Shown: positions 1 to 11,340 of the stretch, in pieces
Numbering within the stretch: the stretch's first letter is position 1
Layout: each line of letters begins with the position of its first letter
Assembly (NCBI RefSeq): GCF_963678635.1
Contig: NC_087065.1
Location: 47,866,381 to 47,930,380 of the forward strand
Reading direction: 5' to 3'
DNA length: 64,000 nucleotides
From: Symsagittifera roscoffensis
Lineage: Eukaryota > Xenacoelomorpha > Acoela > Convolutidae
Program-made: the position numbers and the translations under genes
Notes under the pieces: generated by a model
What the model was told of the DNA's origin: nothing
Database searches by the model: none
Seen by the model: only the letters and a program-made list of their open reading frames with translations

Positions 1-2420
1 CATTGAAACTTTTGATTTGTTAATGGAGCACATCATGATTACATTGCTGTACATCCTACTATCAATCCAAGGTCAGTTTCGCTTAAAATGGGTACAATTT
101 CCACTTTTAAAATAATCTCGACAACCTCTTGCACAATTACGTTTTTTCCCCATAGTCGACCTTTGTCGTAATTATTTTTTTTTTTGGCTTGTCATTTTTC
201 CGCACGGATTTGATCGTGGGTTAGAAGTGTTTGCTCTATCTTTGGAACTTTGTTCCGTCTATCGGTTCCCTTAGCGTGGTTTTCCTCCCCAGCGTCCCAG
301 AGACTGCTGTCTGGTTGACTGTCGCTGCTCTTGGTTTTATTTTCCCTTTTAACTATTAAAGATTGCCTACGTCTTGCTACTCGGCTTTGCGCGCCTTCAG
401 CGACAAGTGCTGTTAAACTTTAGAAAATGTGTTAAAATTTCCTCTGCCTGCTGCACGCAACGCGCTAGCCATCCTGGGAACACCAAGGGTTTCGACTGTA
501 TCTCCTCCGAAAAGCGTTAATTGTCTCATATTAGCTATTTGTAGTAGCCTTTGGAAAATACGTTGAAATGCGATTGCAGATTTCTGCATTATTAACGCGA
601 AGTAATGCGGCCATTCAACAAATTTAATTCCATTTAAGGAACAATTCCAGCTATGTACATCGGCTATTAGCTCAAAGTGTGTTAAGTAGCTTATAAAGTC
701 ATTAGTCATTAAAACCAATGAATGCCTACGGTAATAGCATTTCGGCAGAGCTTGCCGTTGCCATACTCAACTACCACCATAAGGAAATATAATTTAAGTG
801 TTTACTGTAGTTAGAGGTTTTCTGGGTCTTGCCAGCTAAGTTCCTTTGGAAAAAAAAACAAAGTCTCTTCAACTACAATTTATACGAAGTTAGTTCCAAA
901 AAACATCGAGTTTTTCAGCACTTTTGGACTTTTTTTAGCTCAATTTTCCTCCATTTTTCTCTAAAATTGGTACAATTAAACCTTGTTTTTCAGGATTACT
1001 TAAAATTCACAAGAAAAAAAAACAAAAAAACTAATGAAACAGTTTTATTTTGAAGTGTTACAACATTTTTTTTAAGAAAAAAAATATCAAGATTTTTTGA
1101 CAAGCTCAATTTTTTTTGATCAATTTGACTTTTTCTGAAACTCTTAACTTGGTTTCTTTTGAAATAAGTCTCGGTTTCCATTTACATGTCATATAGTCTT
1201 GACAACGGTATACAACGATTTGTGGTTATTTTTTTGTCATTATCAATAATTATTTATGAGACTTCTCAGACATCATACTTTTTACACAAGCTCAAGTTTC
1301 AACCTTCATTTTTCCCAAAACTAAGTTCGATTTCCTACAAAAACAATTATCGAGTATGGATCAAAAAAACTTTCACAAATCCTGGCAGAAAGATAATTAC
1401 CGCACGCTTTGCTTCTAAGAAACTCATTAAGACCATTTTTCAATTCCGACTTTCTTCAAGGGATGATAGTGCATCTCCTTGAAATCTAGTTTCTCCGTGA
1501 AGCGAGATAAAAATCCCGTCTATTCAAAAGACTACGGAGACTAAAATTTTGTACGCCAGTTACAAGTAAGTTTTTTGATTTTTATCTCGAAAAGTTGGCA
1601 CTGGATATAAGGCCACTTTCCGGTGTTAACCTTCCGCTACTGCTAGCTTCAATCAAAATTTTCCCTAGTTTTGCTGTAATTAAATCCACTGCTCCGATAT
1701 TATTACTCCATAGCTTCATCAATTACCTTCTGATTCCTTTTTTGTTGGAAATGTTAGCCCCAAATTATAAGTACGTTTATCGCCCTCCATCTCAAAAAAG
1801 AGAAATAGGCTAATTTTTGGTTTTAATCTTGCAATCATAGATTTTAGACCCTAAATACCACAAGGTAATTTAAAGTTTACGCGCAGAAAAAACGCAACAA
1901 AATTTGAGAAAAAAATTGTTTTTCGGATACTATGATCGGTACATTCTGTTCTTCTTGCACAGTAACTGTCCATTCTTTAAATCTTTTTAACGAGGCTGTT
2001 TTATTGATTTTCTTTCTTTTTACTTAGCATTTCATGGAAAGGGCTATTTTTTCCGGAAAAAATTGACGAAGTGGTCTCATTCACACAGGGTATTTTTCGG
2101 AAGGTTATGTCAAAAGTATCCGAAGTATCAAAAATGTCAAACATATCCGCCGTAAAAACTAATTTGCCCTTGATCAGTGTTTTGCATAAATTGACTAATT
2201 CAGAGAAATGGGTGATTTTCGCAAGTACTAAAAGTTTCCATTCTAAGCGATGGATATCTTTCAAAGTATAATGAACAGCGTCCCTTGTCACTATCTACTA
2301 TATCCAAAACAATTAGCTCTCTGCATTCGAAAACTACTTTCCGGAAGGTCTGTTGGGGACTACTTACTTTGGGCATAAGAGGCCAAATAGGGGTTCAGGG
2401 GGTGTGCAATTCAAGTTCAT
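1..2420. repeat. R block, copy 1 (gypsy-1 gag region plus non-coding flank)
   Basis: This stretch reappears almost unchanged at 8899-11340, offset about 8.9 kb, with scattered substitutions and small indels in A/T runs. Positions 1-120 and 1990-2420 are also kept in the shortened units at 12893-13790 and 15351-16245, where the middle is missing. Read on the minus strand it holds a gag-like frame (413-718). The part above about 830 has no coding signal and may be LTR or untranslated leader; that role is inferred from its position between pol remnants. I did not identify LTR ends or a target-site duplication. Confidence 0.8.
413..718 (-). pseudogene. gag-like N-terminal domain of gypsy-1, copy 1
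   Basis: An open frame of 101 residues. Residues about 8-22 (FISYLTHFELIADVH) and 39-52 (YFALIMQKSAIAFQ) follow the helix pattern seen at the start of many Ty3/gypsy capsid proteins, with a Phe-rich first helix and a later A-L-rich segment before a leucine helix. The product would be a structural particle protein. The frame then runs into low-similarity sequence and stops, and no zinc knuckle follows in frame, so this is a remnant. The copy at 9313-9618 differs by a single silent base. Its place upstream of pol remnants on the same strand (for copy 2) supports a gag origin. Identification rests on pattern only. Confidence 0.45.
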
Positions 2421-2424
2421 ATGC

Positions 2425-3470
2425 TTCTTTTTTGTCTTTGTTATTTACACAATTTTTTACTTCGCATTTTTTGAGCGTTAACTTTTTCCGTCCATGGGAG
2501 GCTTTTTACCTATCATTCTAATCTTTTTGTTGGTTTTTATGTTTTTCGACTTCAATTGCATTTATAGATCATTTACAGACTTTTTGACTATATTCGTTAT
2601 GGATCGAGTTAACTTCTTTGCTTGCCCCATGCAAAACTAGGGTTGAAAAGTGATACTTTTATATTCACGTTTGATATTTGTCTTTGAAGGGCTTGTGTCG
2701 CTATTGTTCGAAATCCATATGATCGCGCACCTGTTTGTGACTTATTTGAAGTTATTTTTCAAGGTGACCTAATCATATGTCGTAGCAAAGATTTTAATGG
2801 GGATGTTTCCTACATGCAACCCTCTGGCAAGCAGCAAGGGCGATCAAAGATCTAGTAGTACGGACAATTTTTTGTATCTGCATCAAAATTGAAAAACTTT
2901 GAGCCATCAAAACTATTTGAAGATATTTATCCCAGTCGTTGTGGTTTTCTACCACATAATTAGACAAGGCTTCTTCGATTGTTCTGTTGGTTCTTTCGAT
3001 TATTGCGTTCCCCTGAAATTGACAAAATGTTATGCTAGTTTTATCAATTCCCAGTTCGGAATACATCTTTTGAAAATTAGCACATGAAAATTGATCACAT
3101 GTCGCTGTGCAGAATTGGTGGGCCGCCAAAATGTTCAATCTAGTTATCAAACAAAACCTAAGCTAAAATTTTTGCTTCTGGATATTGTAAAAGTACTGAT
3201 TGGTACCAGTTTAAGAGTTGATCTCGAAGATAATAACGTACTTGAATCATTGTGCTGACTCTAACGATCGCAAGAAATCCAAAGCTTCCTGCCAAAACGA
3301 ATAAAAATGGATGGCTGGGCCTCTATTTTTGCAGTGGATGCACATGTTCTGATTTTACTTTTAGTTTGGCAATAACTTTTTTTGATGCACTTAACCCAAT
3401 CGCTAAAACCGCTGCTCATTGCATGCCCTCATAATCTCTTTTGATTCCGTTTAAAAGTCTTTTTGCAGCC
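2425..3470. repeat. Integrase-bearing repeat, first copy
   Basis: About 1.05 kb that occurs again in the same orientation at 5730-6800. The pair share the run from the T-rich start through the integrase remnant to the motif around 'gcatgcc'. This duplicates the 3' part of gypsy-1 pol within one 8.9-kb unit. Confidence 0.75.
2794..3150 (-). pseudogene. Ty3/gypsy integrase core remnant (gypsy-1, downstream copy)
   Basis: The minus-strand frame carries the last part of a retroelement integrase catalytic core: a segment ending in FQKMYSELGIDKT, then QGNAIIERTNRTIEEALSNY and ENHNDWDKYL. The glutamate of IERTNRT occupies the place of the final acidic residue of the D,D-35-E triad. The upstream part with the first two aspartates is out of frame or lost. 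The role would have been insertion of element cDNA into the genome. The order on the minus strand places it downstream of the RT remnants at 7330-8060, as in Ty3/gypsy elements. Confidence 0.75.
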
Positions 3471-5730
3471 AAATTGTCACCAAGGTTCGGTTAATTAACG
3501 ACCGTTTTCTCCATAAACGACGGATTCATTACATTTTGAACAACCAGCGCTTGTTTTTGTCATTTTTCTTAAGTAAGTCGTTTTCGATTAGCAATTTTTC
3601 GAAACTGAACCAAAGCTGTTTAAAGTCTTCAGAAAGCCACTTATTTGTTTTTTCTCCAGCCTCTCCTCATTTTGTATCCAGCTCTTTGCCGCTTGCAGTT
3701 TTAAGTTGAAACGTGTGTACTTCCAAATCAGTTATTTTTAGTGTTTGTTCCCAGATGTTCGCAGCTAAAATCGATACGGACCGACTCCCGAGAAGTCGGA
3801 GTGCTATTGGGAAGATCTGCTACCCTTCTTGGTTGCCAAGAAGACAGCCCTTTGACCGGATTCAAGAATTCGTAGTGGTCTCGGGAGAAAGAGTAAATTC
3901 TGTATTTTAACTACTTCTTGCTTCCTGGAATGCCTTGAACTGAATTTAAATAACATCTAGTGCTATGAGAAGCTTGAATTTGAGGGAAACGAGGGAAAAG
4001 GTTGATCCATTTCGATATGATGATTTTTATCAACTGAACAAAAACCTTATTATTATAATAAAAAAGTAGCCCTGTTTTTAGTAGTGACCTCAGTGTCTGG
4101 GGATACTGAGAACTAGCCATGAGCTCTCTGTTTTTGCAAGTAACTAAGTTAATTTGCGAGATCTGGCCGATAGCCTTAATTAGTAACGACTTTGTCGACC
4201 CGATTTTAAGGGACAACAAATTAAACTGGCTTTAGTAGAGACGGTCAAAAGCATGTGAAGCTGTGTTTAGAAGCTAGCGAGTCGTTTTATGACCTAGCTT
4301 TATTTTCCGTCGATATGTACTTCCGGGCGAATGTTACAAAAAATTTGCTCAAAAGCCAAACTTGATCAGTTTAGTTTTGAAAAAAAAACCGTATGATGAA
4401 TCGTTTTGCTAAGGATTAGGCTCCGAAATATGATTTGATCCCTATAAATTTTTAAACTTCCACGGCCAAAAAAATAGCTTTCAATATTTAGCTTTCCTGG
4501 GGCAAAAAGCTTTTTTGGTTAATAAGAGCATAACGCTACTTGCATTTGAACCTTTTTCTAACAAAAACAGTGGTTCTCAGTTGGACCAACAATATTCAAA
4601 AATTTTATCGAATCAGTTTTGAGATTTCTATTCGTCACTTGTCGCATTCCTGTTGGGTCCTCAAAACACAACAATACTTGCAATTTTATTTGCATAAAAT
4701 GTCCCAATTATTACTTCACCACTGATTATTACTGAGACTGAAGTTTTTCGAATTGTAGGCGAAGTCCAGTTCACTGGATTTACATATTTGACACCTCGAA
4801 TTTTCCCTCGTCTCAAGAAAATTGTTGATATTTTCAAAATAAAAAAACAGAAGTCTCCGATGCTAAGATACTATCTATTTTCTACCAAAGTTTTCTGAAA
4901 TTCTGGTTTCGGAAATTTTTTTTAATTTTTTTTTTGTATCCCATATTTTCCGATATTCTGAATCTATAAAACATAGAAAAAAAAGAATACTTTTGGAATT
5001 TTCATGTAAGCATTCAGCATCGTCCCACAAGCTAGTTTTCATGAGCGCCGTCATAGATTATGACGCAAATTAGGTAGAAATTTTCAGCTCGTCAGCTCTT
5101 CCTTTTTTTGAGTGCTATTGCTTATTCCACATAAGTCTACTATCTGAGTTTTGATTATGTTTTCAAAACTCAAGGCAAATAAATTTTTGCCGGTTTATCT
5201 CCCTGAGCATAGTAGCATTATCAATATCTCACAGGAGAACGCTTCTTTGCTGTCCATAATGAGGGTGTAAATTTCATTTTGAGTAAGCTACCTAATCACA
5301 AACATCCTCATAATCAGTATCCCTATCAGGTCGTGCTTACAACAAACAGTCCCCGATCGCTCAAGTACTGACAGTTCACTTGGTCTTTCTAGTTCAAAAA
5401 TATTATTTTACCTCCCGTCCCATTCTGTGATGCCTAATCATCAGCATTTACCAAACTAGTTGCCTAAGACTCTCAGCTTGTTTTTGAAATTTTCTTTTAC
5501 AGCTTTTTGACGCTGCTTCAGTTCTCAAACTTCTCCTTGTTGCGTTGATCTGCCTACTAGATTGATCTACTGAAGATGCTGATGTAGCAATCGGTTGTCT
5601 AATATCCAATACTTCCAATGGACACTGAAATGATCAGAATTTAACCTTCCCAAAATAGTTGCTTCATGGGTAGAGGGATAAAAAAATCTCTTTTGGGCTG
5701 GTCTTTGTGAACTCCACTATAAAATAGTTT
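3470..5730. other. Non-coding interval inside the gypsy-1 unit
   Basis: No convincing gene is visible. Short frames here (for example 3911-4219 on the minus strand) lack recognisable motifs. The interval separates the two copies of the integrase-bearing repeat, so it probably includes 3' element sequence or an unrelated insertion. The region around 4900-4990 is a T/A-rich run. Confidence 0.4.
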
Positions 5731-6800
5731 TCAAGTTCCTCTGTTCTTTTTTGTCTTTGTTATTTGCTCAAATTTTGACTTCCCTTTTTTCGAGCGTTAA
5801 CTTTTTTTGTTCATGGAAGGCTTTTTACCTATCACGATAAGCTTATTGTTGATTTTTATGTTTTGCAACTTCAATTGCATTCTTAGATCATTTACAGAAT
5901 TTTTGACTTTATATGGTCCATTATGGATCGAGTTAACCTCTTTGCCTGTCCCATGCAAATTATAGGATTGAAAAGTGATACTTTGTTGTTCACGCTTGAT
6001 TTTTCTCTTTGTAGGGCTAGTGTCGTTAATATTCGACATCCATATGATCGCGCACAAGTTTGTGCCTTATTTTAAGTTCTTTTTTTAAGCTAACCTAACC
6101 ATTTGGCGTTGCAAAGATTTTAATGGGGATGGTTCCTTCATGCAAAAATCTGGCAAGGAGCAAGGACGAACAAGGATTTAGTAGTACGGACAGTTTTTTG
6201 TGTCTGCATCAAAATTAAAAATCTTTGAGCCATCAAAACTATTTGAAGATATTTAGCCCAGTCGTTGTGATTTTCTACCACATAATCAGACAAGGCTTCT
6301 TCGATTGTTCTGTTGGTTCTTCCCAATATTGCGTTCCCCTGAAATTGATGTAATGTTAGTTCTATCAATTCCCAGTTCAGAATAATATTTTTGAAACTTA
6401 TAACTTGAAAATTGTGCCCTGTCGCTCTGCAGAATCGGTGGGCCGCCAAAACGTTCAATCCATTTATCAACCAAAGCCTAAGCTAAGGTCTTTGCTTCTT
6501 GGAATAGTGAAGGTACCGCTTCTACCAGTCTGAGAGTTGATCTCGAAAAGAATAACGTACTTGAATCATCGTGATGCCTCTAACAATCCCAAAAAAATCC
6601 AAAGCTTCCTTCCAAAATGAATAAAAATGGATGGCTGGGCTTCTATTTTTGCAGTGGATGCACTTGTTCTGGTTTTAGTTTTTTTGGCAAAATTTTTTTT
6701 TGAGGCTATTCATACCATCGTTGAAATCCCTGCTCATTGCATGCCATTATAATCTGTCTTGATTTCCTTTAAAAATCTTTTTGTAGCCAAATTTTCCACA
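5730..6800. repeat. Integrase-bearing repeat, second copy
   Basis: Second copy of the 2425-3470 repeat in the same orientation, moderately diverged. It lies nearer to the RT remnants and is therefore likely the original position of integrase in gypsy-1. Confidence 0.75.
6138..6474 (-). pseudogene. Ty3/gypsy integrase core remnant (gypsy-1, upstream copy)
   Basis: Two overlapping minus-strand frames split the same core. One begins VDKWIERFGGPPILQSDRAQ, the classic FG-P...SD-x-G-x-x-F neighbourhood of the second catalytic aspartate, with the following glycine changed to alanine. The other carries GRTNRTIEEALSDYVVENH, where the glutamate expected before RTNRT reads as glycine. A frameshift separates them. 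The protein would be inactive. It matches the copy at 2794-3150. Confidence 0.75.
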
Positions 6801-7135
6801 AGCTTCTCTTCGTTTTCTTATCTCCAGCTCTTTGCTGCTCTCATTTTAACATTAAAACGTTTGTCAATCCACAAATCACTAATTTTCAGTGCTTGTTCCT
6901 AGATATTGCCTGTTTGATTAATCACTTCATCAGTAGTAGATGGAACCCTTGACAAATAGGCTGCACATGTAACCAATGACAAGTGGTTTTTTCTTCAAGT
7001 TATGAAGCCATTTGAGGTTCTATGATCCGTAACTATTTACAAAGTTTGTCTCAACAGATAATTTACGAAAATTTGCAAGAAAAATACAATTGCGTAGCCC
7101 CATTTTCACTTCGAAGAAATTCCGTTGCCTTTTGT

Positions 7136-7640
7136 TCAGTGTTTTGCTGGCGTACGCAGTGACTCGATCCATGTCCGGCTGCTTTTTTGTCGAGCTCGAG
7201 ATATTTTACATAGTCCGGTTAATAAAGCGCCCATTCTTAGGGTAAATATATAATTTCCTTCTTCGGATATCACACTAATTGTGCTTGCTGCAGCTTTTAT
7301 TTCAAGTTTTTCGATGCAGTTTTTCAAGCTTCAATAAGGAAAAAAAAATTTCGTTCTGATTAAGAAAACTAAAAGTGCTTTCAAACTCTGCTATAAATTT
7401 CGGTAGATCACAATGAGTCCTAACACTGCCCGCAGTTGTTTGATACTGTGAGGCTCGTTCATGCACTTAATTTCGTTTTTTCCGGGTAAACTTCAACGCC
7501 GTTGTCCGACAGAAATTGATCAAAAAAATAAACAAATTTATTTCAAAGAAACGGCATTTCAAACGTTTCATTTTTGTTCCAGTCCATCTTCCTTCAGTTG
7601 ACAGAGAATAACTTCCAACCTCTCTAAATCTTCCTGAAAC
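7136..7640 (-). pseudogene. RT thumb/connection remnant (gypsy-1)
   Basis: Read on the minus strand, the part around 7390-7530 resembles the segment after the RT palm in Ty3/gypsy elements, with an FL..NGVEVYPEK-like piece followed by a leucine/glycine motif comparable to LRSFLGL-YY. Stops and frame changes interrupt it. The frame at 7136-7327 continues towards RNase H but shows no clear catalytic motif. Position between the RT palm (7698-8060) and integrase (6138-6474) supports the assignment. Confidence 0.5.
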
Positions 7641-7697
7641 GTTCTACAAAAATGATTTTTTTGTCTAGAAAAGTCAGCGCAAATTTCTTTTGATACT

Positions 7698-8060
7698 CTA
7701 TTCGGCATCAACTCCATTAGTTTTTAAAAGCTCCTGGCGCTCAAGCGTGACCCTCCAGTAGTCTTTTTCACTTGGAAAGACCATCAGCGTTATGAAGAAA
7801 GTAATAAGTTCTGAGCGTTCGTCCAATGCCAATGTGAAAGTATCATGTCTTAAATCAATATTCAAGAAGATGATGTTGCCGTCAAATGAATCAATGACAT
7901 CACTTACCCTTGGTAGGGGCAAGCTTGACTTTTTGATGGGACTCTTTAGTCATCTATAATCAATCAACCACTATTCTCAGAGATCTGTCTTTACTCAAAG
8001 AAAATAGATGGAGCTGCCCAATTTGTGTGAGTTGATTCAATTAGGTTGCCTTTTGCAATA
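7698..8060 (-). pseudogene. RT palm remnant, N-terminal half (gypsy-1)
   Basis: The minus-strand frame reads LPLPRVSDVIDSFDG, then FLNIDLRHDTFTLALDERS. This is the PLPRI-D-D...L-G...F-S-xLDL block of Ty3/gypsy RT, with the motif A aspartate kept in NIDL. Just upstream (7920-8060), in broken frames, are pieces matching the S-x-S-x-W-x-AP...VDYR stretch. The YxDD region is not found downstream in frame. It encoded RNA-dependent DNA polymerase and is now disrupted by stops and frameshifts. The related units at 11.9 and 14.35 kb keep only the first part of this block. Confidence 0.75.
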
Positions 8061-8898
8061 ACCGCCGCAATTTTTTTTCTTGATTTTATCAAAACTCATT
8101 TTTTCTCTCAGCCGAAATGGTTCTGAAAAATCGTTTAAATTGATTTTGTGTTTGATTTTATTTGAAAAATCTAAATTCATTGAGCTGCGTGAGAAGACCC
8201 ATTTATGTCTATCAAACAGTGTCTGTACTTTCTCGTTTCATCTGATGACAATTGTGCATCATCAAGCGTAGCGTGTTTGCCAATTTGATGGGGCACCTGC
8301 TTAATGGCTTCACTACGCATTTTCAATACCTTCAAAAAAACTTCCCTGATTTACTTTTATCAGTGAATCAGCTTCAAGCAGTCCAGTTTTTCCTCCGAAC
8401 TTCCTGTTTTTCTTCAATTTTCCTTCTTGGCTGATCAGCCATTTACCGTTTTCATCCGTGATGACGATATCTAAAAGTTTTTAATGTCTTCCAAGGACTT
8501 GTGCTTTTCTGTTTGCTATTGCAATTTTCTGGACACCCGTCTTTGTTTGCGATGAAGAAAGTACCACTGTCTTTGTTCCAAACTGTTCAGTAGTTATTCA
8601 CCTAGTTTCAAAATACATTTTTGATTTATCATAAACTTAAGACCAATAAGGCAGGGTGAGCAGTTATCCGCAATTATCACAGAATCCTGGGCGAACAACT
8701 CAGAGTTTGGATTCAATTGCATCTTGTTAAGCTCCAAGCCATTTGTCAACGCCGAAATGTTAGCCGCTATTACCTAACCATTAAAATGTTTTTTTTTCTT
8801 TTCGAAGTTCTAAGTTGTTCCTAACAAACGTTATGAGCAAAATGCCTCTACCGTTTTCTAACCGTCTTTTTACTACTTTTTCTTTCATTTTTTAATCC
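8060..8898 (-). pseudogene. Decayed pol region upstream of RT (gypsy-1)
   Basis: No intact frame. The stretch is shared with 12100-12890 and 14560-15345, which shows it belongs to the element. By position it should hold the end of the protease and the linker to RT. I could not see a D-S/T-G protease motif. Confidence 0.45.
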
Positions 8899-11340
8899 AC
8901 ATTGAAACTTTTGATTTGTTAATGGAGCACATCATGATTACATTGCTGTACATCTTACTATCAATCCAAGGTCAGTTTCGCTGGTAATGGGTACAGTTTC
9001 CACTTTTAAAATAATCTCGACAACCTCTTGCACAATTACGTTTTTCCCCCATAGTCGACCTTTTTCGTAATTATTTATTTTCTTGGCTTGTCATTTTTTC
9101 CGCACGGATTTGATTGTGGGTTAGAAGTGTTTGCTTTATCTTTGGAACTTTGTTCCGTCTATCGGTTCCCTTAGCGTGGTTTTCCTCTCCAGCGTCCCAG
9201 AGACTGCTGTCTGGTTGACTGTCGCTGCTCCGGGTTTTATTTTCCCTTTTAACTATTAAAGATTGCCTACGTCTTGCTACTCGGCTTTGCGCGCCTTCAG
9301 CGACAAATGCTGTTAAACTTTAGAAAATGTGTTAAAATTGCCTCTGCCTGCTGCACGCAACGCGCTAGCCATCCTGGGAACACCAAGGGTTTCGACTGTA
9401 TCTCCTCCGAAAAGCGTTAATTGTCTCATATTAGCTATTTGTAGTAGCCTTTGGAAAATACGTTGAAATGCGATTGCAGATTTCTGCATTATTAACGCGA
9501 AGTAATGCGGCCATTCAACAAATTTAATTCCATTTAAGGAACAATTCCAGCTATGTACATCGGCTATTAGCTCAAAGTGTGTTAAGTAGCTTATAAAGTC
9601 ATTAGTCATTAAAACCAATGAATGCCTACGGTAATAGCATTTCGGCAGAGCTTGCCGTTGCCATACTCAACTACCACCATAAGTAAATATAATTTAAGTG
9701 TTTACTGTAGTTAGAGGTTTTCTGGGTCTTGCCAGCTAAGTTCCTTTGGAAAAAAACAAAGTCTCTTCAACTACAATTTATACGAAGTTAGTTCCAAAAA
9801 ACATCGAGTTTTTCAGCACTTTTGGACTTTTTCTAGCTCAATTTTCCTCCATTTTTCTCTAAAATTGGTACAATTAAACCTTGTTTTTCAGGATTATTTA
9901 AAACTCACAAGAAAAAAAAACAAAAAAACAAATGAAACAGTTTTATTTTAAAGTGTTACAACATTTTTTTTTTAAATTAAATTTTCAAAATTTTTTGACA
10001 AGCTCAACTTTTTTAATCAATTTGACTTTTTCTGAAACTCTTAACTTGGTTTCTTTTGAAATAAGTCTCGGTTTCCATTTACATGTCATATAGTCCTGAC
10101 AACGGTATACAACGATTTGTGGTTGTTATTTTGTCATTATCAATAATTATTTATGAGACTTCTCAGACATCATACTTTTTACACAAGCTCAAGTTTCAAC
10201 CTTCATTTTTCCCAAAACTAAGTTCGATTTCATACAAAAACAATTATCGAGTATGGATCAAAAAAAGTTTCACAAATCCTGGCAGAAAGATAATTACCGC
10301 ACGCTTTGCTTCTAAAAAACTCATTAAGACCATTTTTCAATTCCGATTTTCTTCAAGGGATGATAGTGCATCTCCTTGAAATCTAGTTTCCCCGTGAAGC
10401 GAGATAAGAATCCCGTCTATTCAAAAGACTACGGAGACTAAGTTTTTGTACCCCAGTTACAAGTAGGTTTATTGACTTTTATCTCGAAAATTTGGCACTG
10501 GATATACGGCCACTTTCCGGTGTTAACCTTCCGCTACTGCTAGCTTCAATCAAAATTTTGTCTAGTTTCGCTGTAATTAAATCCACTGCTCCGATATTAT
10601 TACTCCACAGCTTCATCAATTACCTTCTAATTCCTTTTTCGCTGGAAAAGTTAGCACCAAATTGGAAAAACGTTTATCGCCCTCTATCTCAAAAAGAGGA
10701 ATAGGCTACTTTTCGGTTTTAATCTTGCAATCATAGATTTTAGACCCTAAATGCCACAAGGTAATTTAAAGTTTACGCGCAGAAAAAACGCAACAAAATT
10801 TGAGTAAATTTTTCGGATACTATGATTGGTACATTCTGTTCTTCTTGCACAGTAACCGTCCATTCTTTAAAACTTTTTAACGAGGCTGTTTTATTGATTT
10901 TCTTTCTTTTTACTTAGCATTTCATGGAAAGGGCTACTTTTCCGGAAAAAATTGACAAAGTGGTTTCATTCACACAGGGTATTTTTTCGAAAGTTATGTC
11001 AAAAGTATCCGAAGTATCAAAAGTGTCAAACATATCCGCCGTAAACACTAATTTGCCCTTGATCAGTGTTTTGCATAAATCGACTAATTCAGAGAAATGG
11101 GTGATTTTCGCAAGTACTAAATGTTTCCATTCTAAGCGATGGATATCTTTCAAAGTATAAGAAACAGCGTCCCTTGTCACTACCTACTATATCCAAAAAA
11201 ATTAGCTCTCTGCATTCGAGAAACACTTTCCGGAAGGTTTGTTGGGGACTACCTACTTTGGTCATAAGAGGCCAAATAGGGGTTCAGGGGGTGTGCGATG
11301 CCACACTTAAGCTTCCCTCGACTAGGTCTGCAATATTATT
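8899..11340. repeat. R block, copy 2
   Basis: Second full copy of the R block at 1-2420. It is followed directly by the shortened tandem units. The array therefore reads R - pol (6.5 kb) - R - short unit - short unit, as expected if unequal recombination has spread one gypsy-1 element head to tail. Confidence 0.8.
9313..9618 (-). pseudogene. gag-like N-terminal domain of gypsy-1, copy 2
   Basis: The translation is identical to the frame at 413-718. The only DNA difference in about 306 bases is a silent change in a glycine codon near the 3' end. This copy lies upstream, on the minus strand, of the pol remnants at 8898-5730 and so is in the usual gag-then-pol order. It lacks an in-frame continuation to a nucleocapsid or protease. 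Confidence 0.45.

Noticed and set aside
1186-1482. Plus-strand frame of 98 residues conserved at 10083-10379
   Set aside because: The similarity is explained by the R-block duplication. The third copy near 23500-23815 does not keep the frame, and no motif is visible.
2001-2291. Frames on both strands in the R block (also 10914-11180)
   Set aside because: Overlapping frames on opposite strands with Ser/Thr/Asp-rich text. Probably chance within a repeat.
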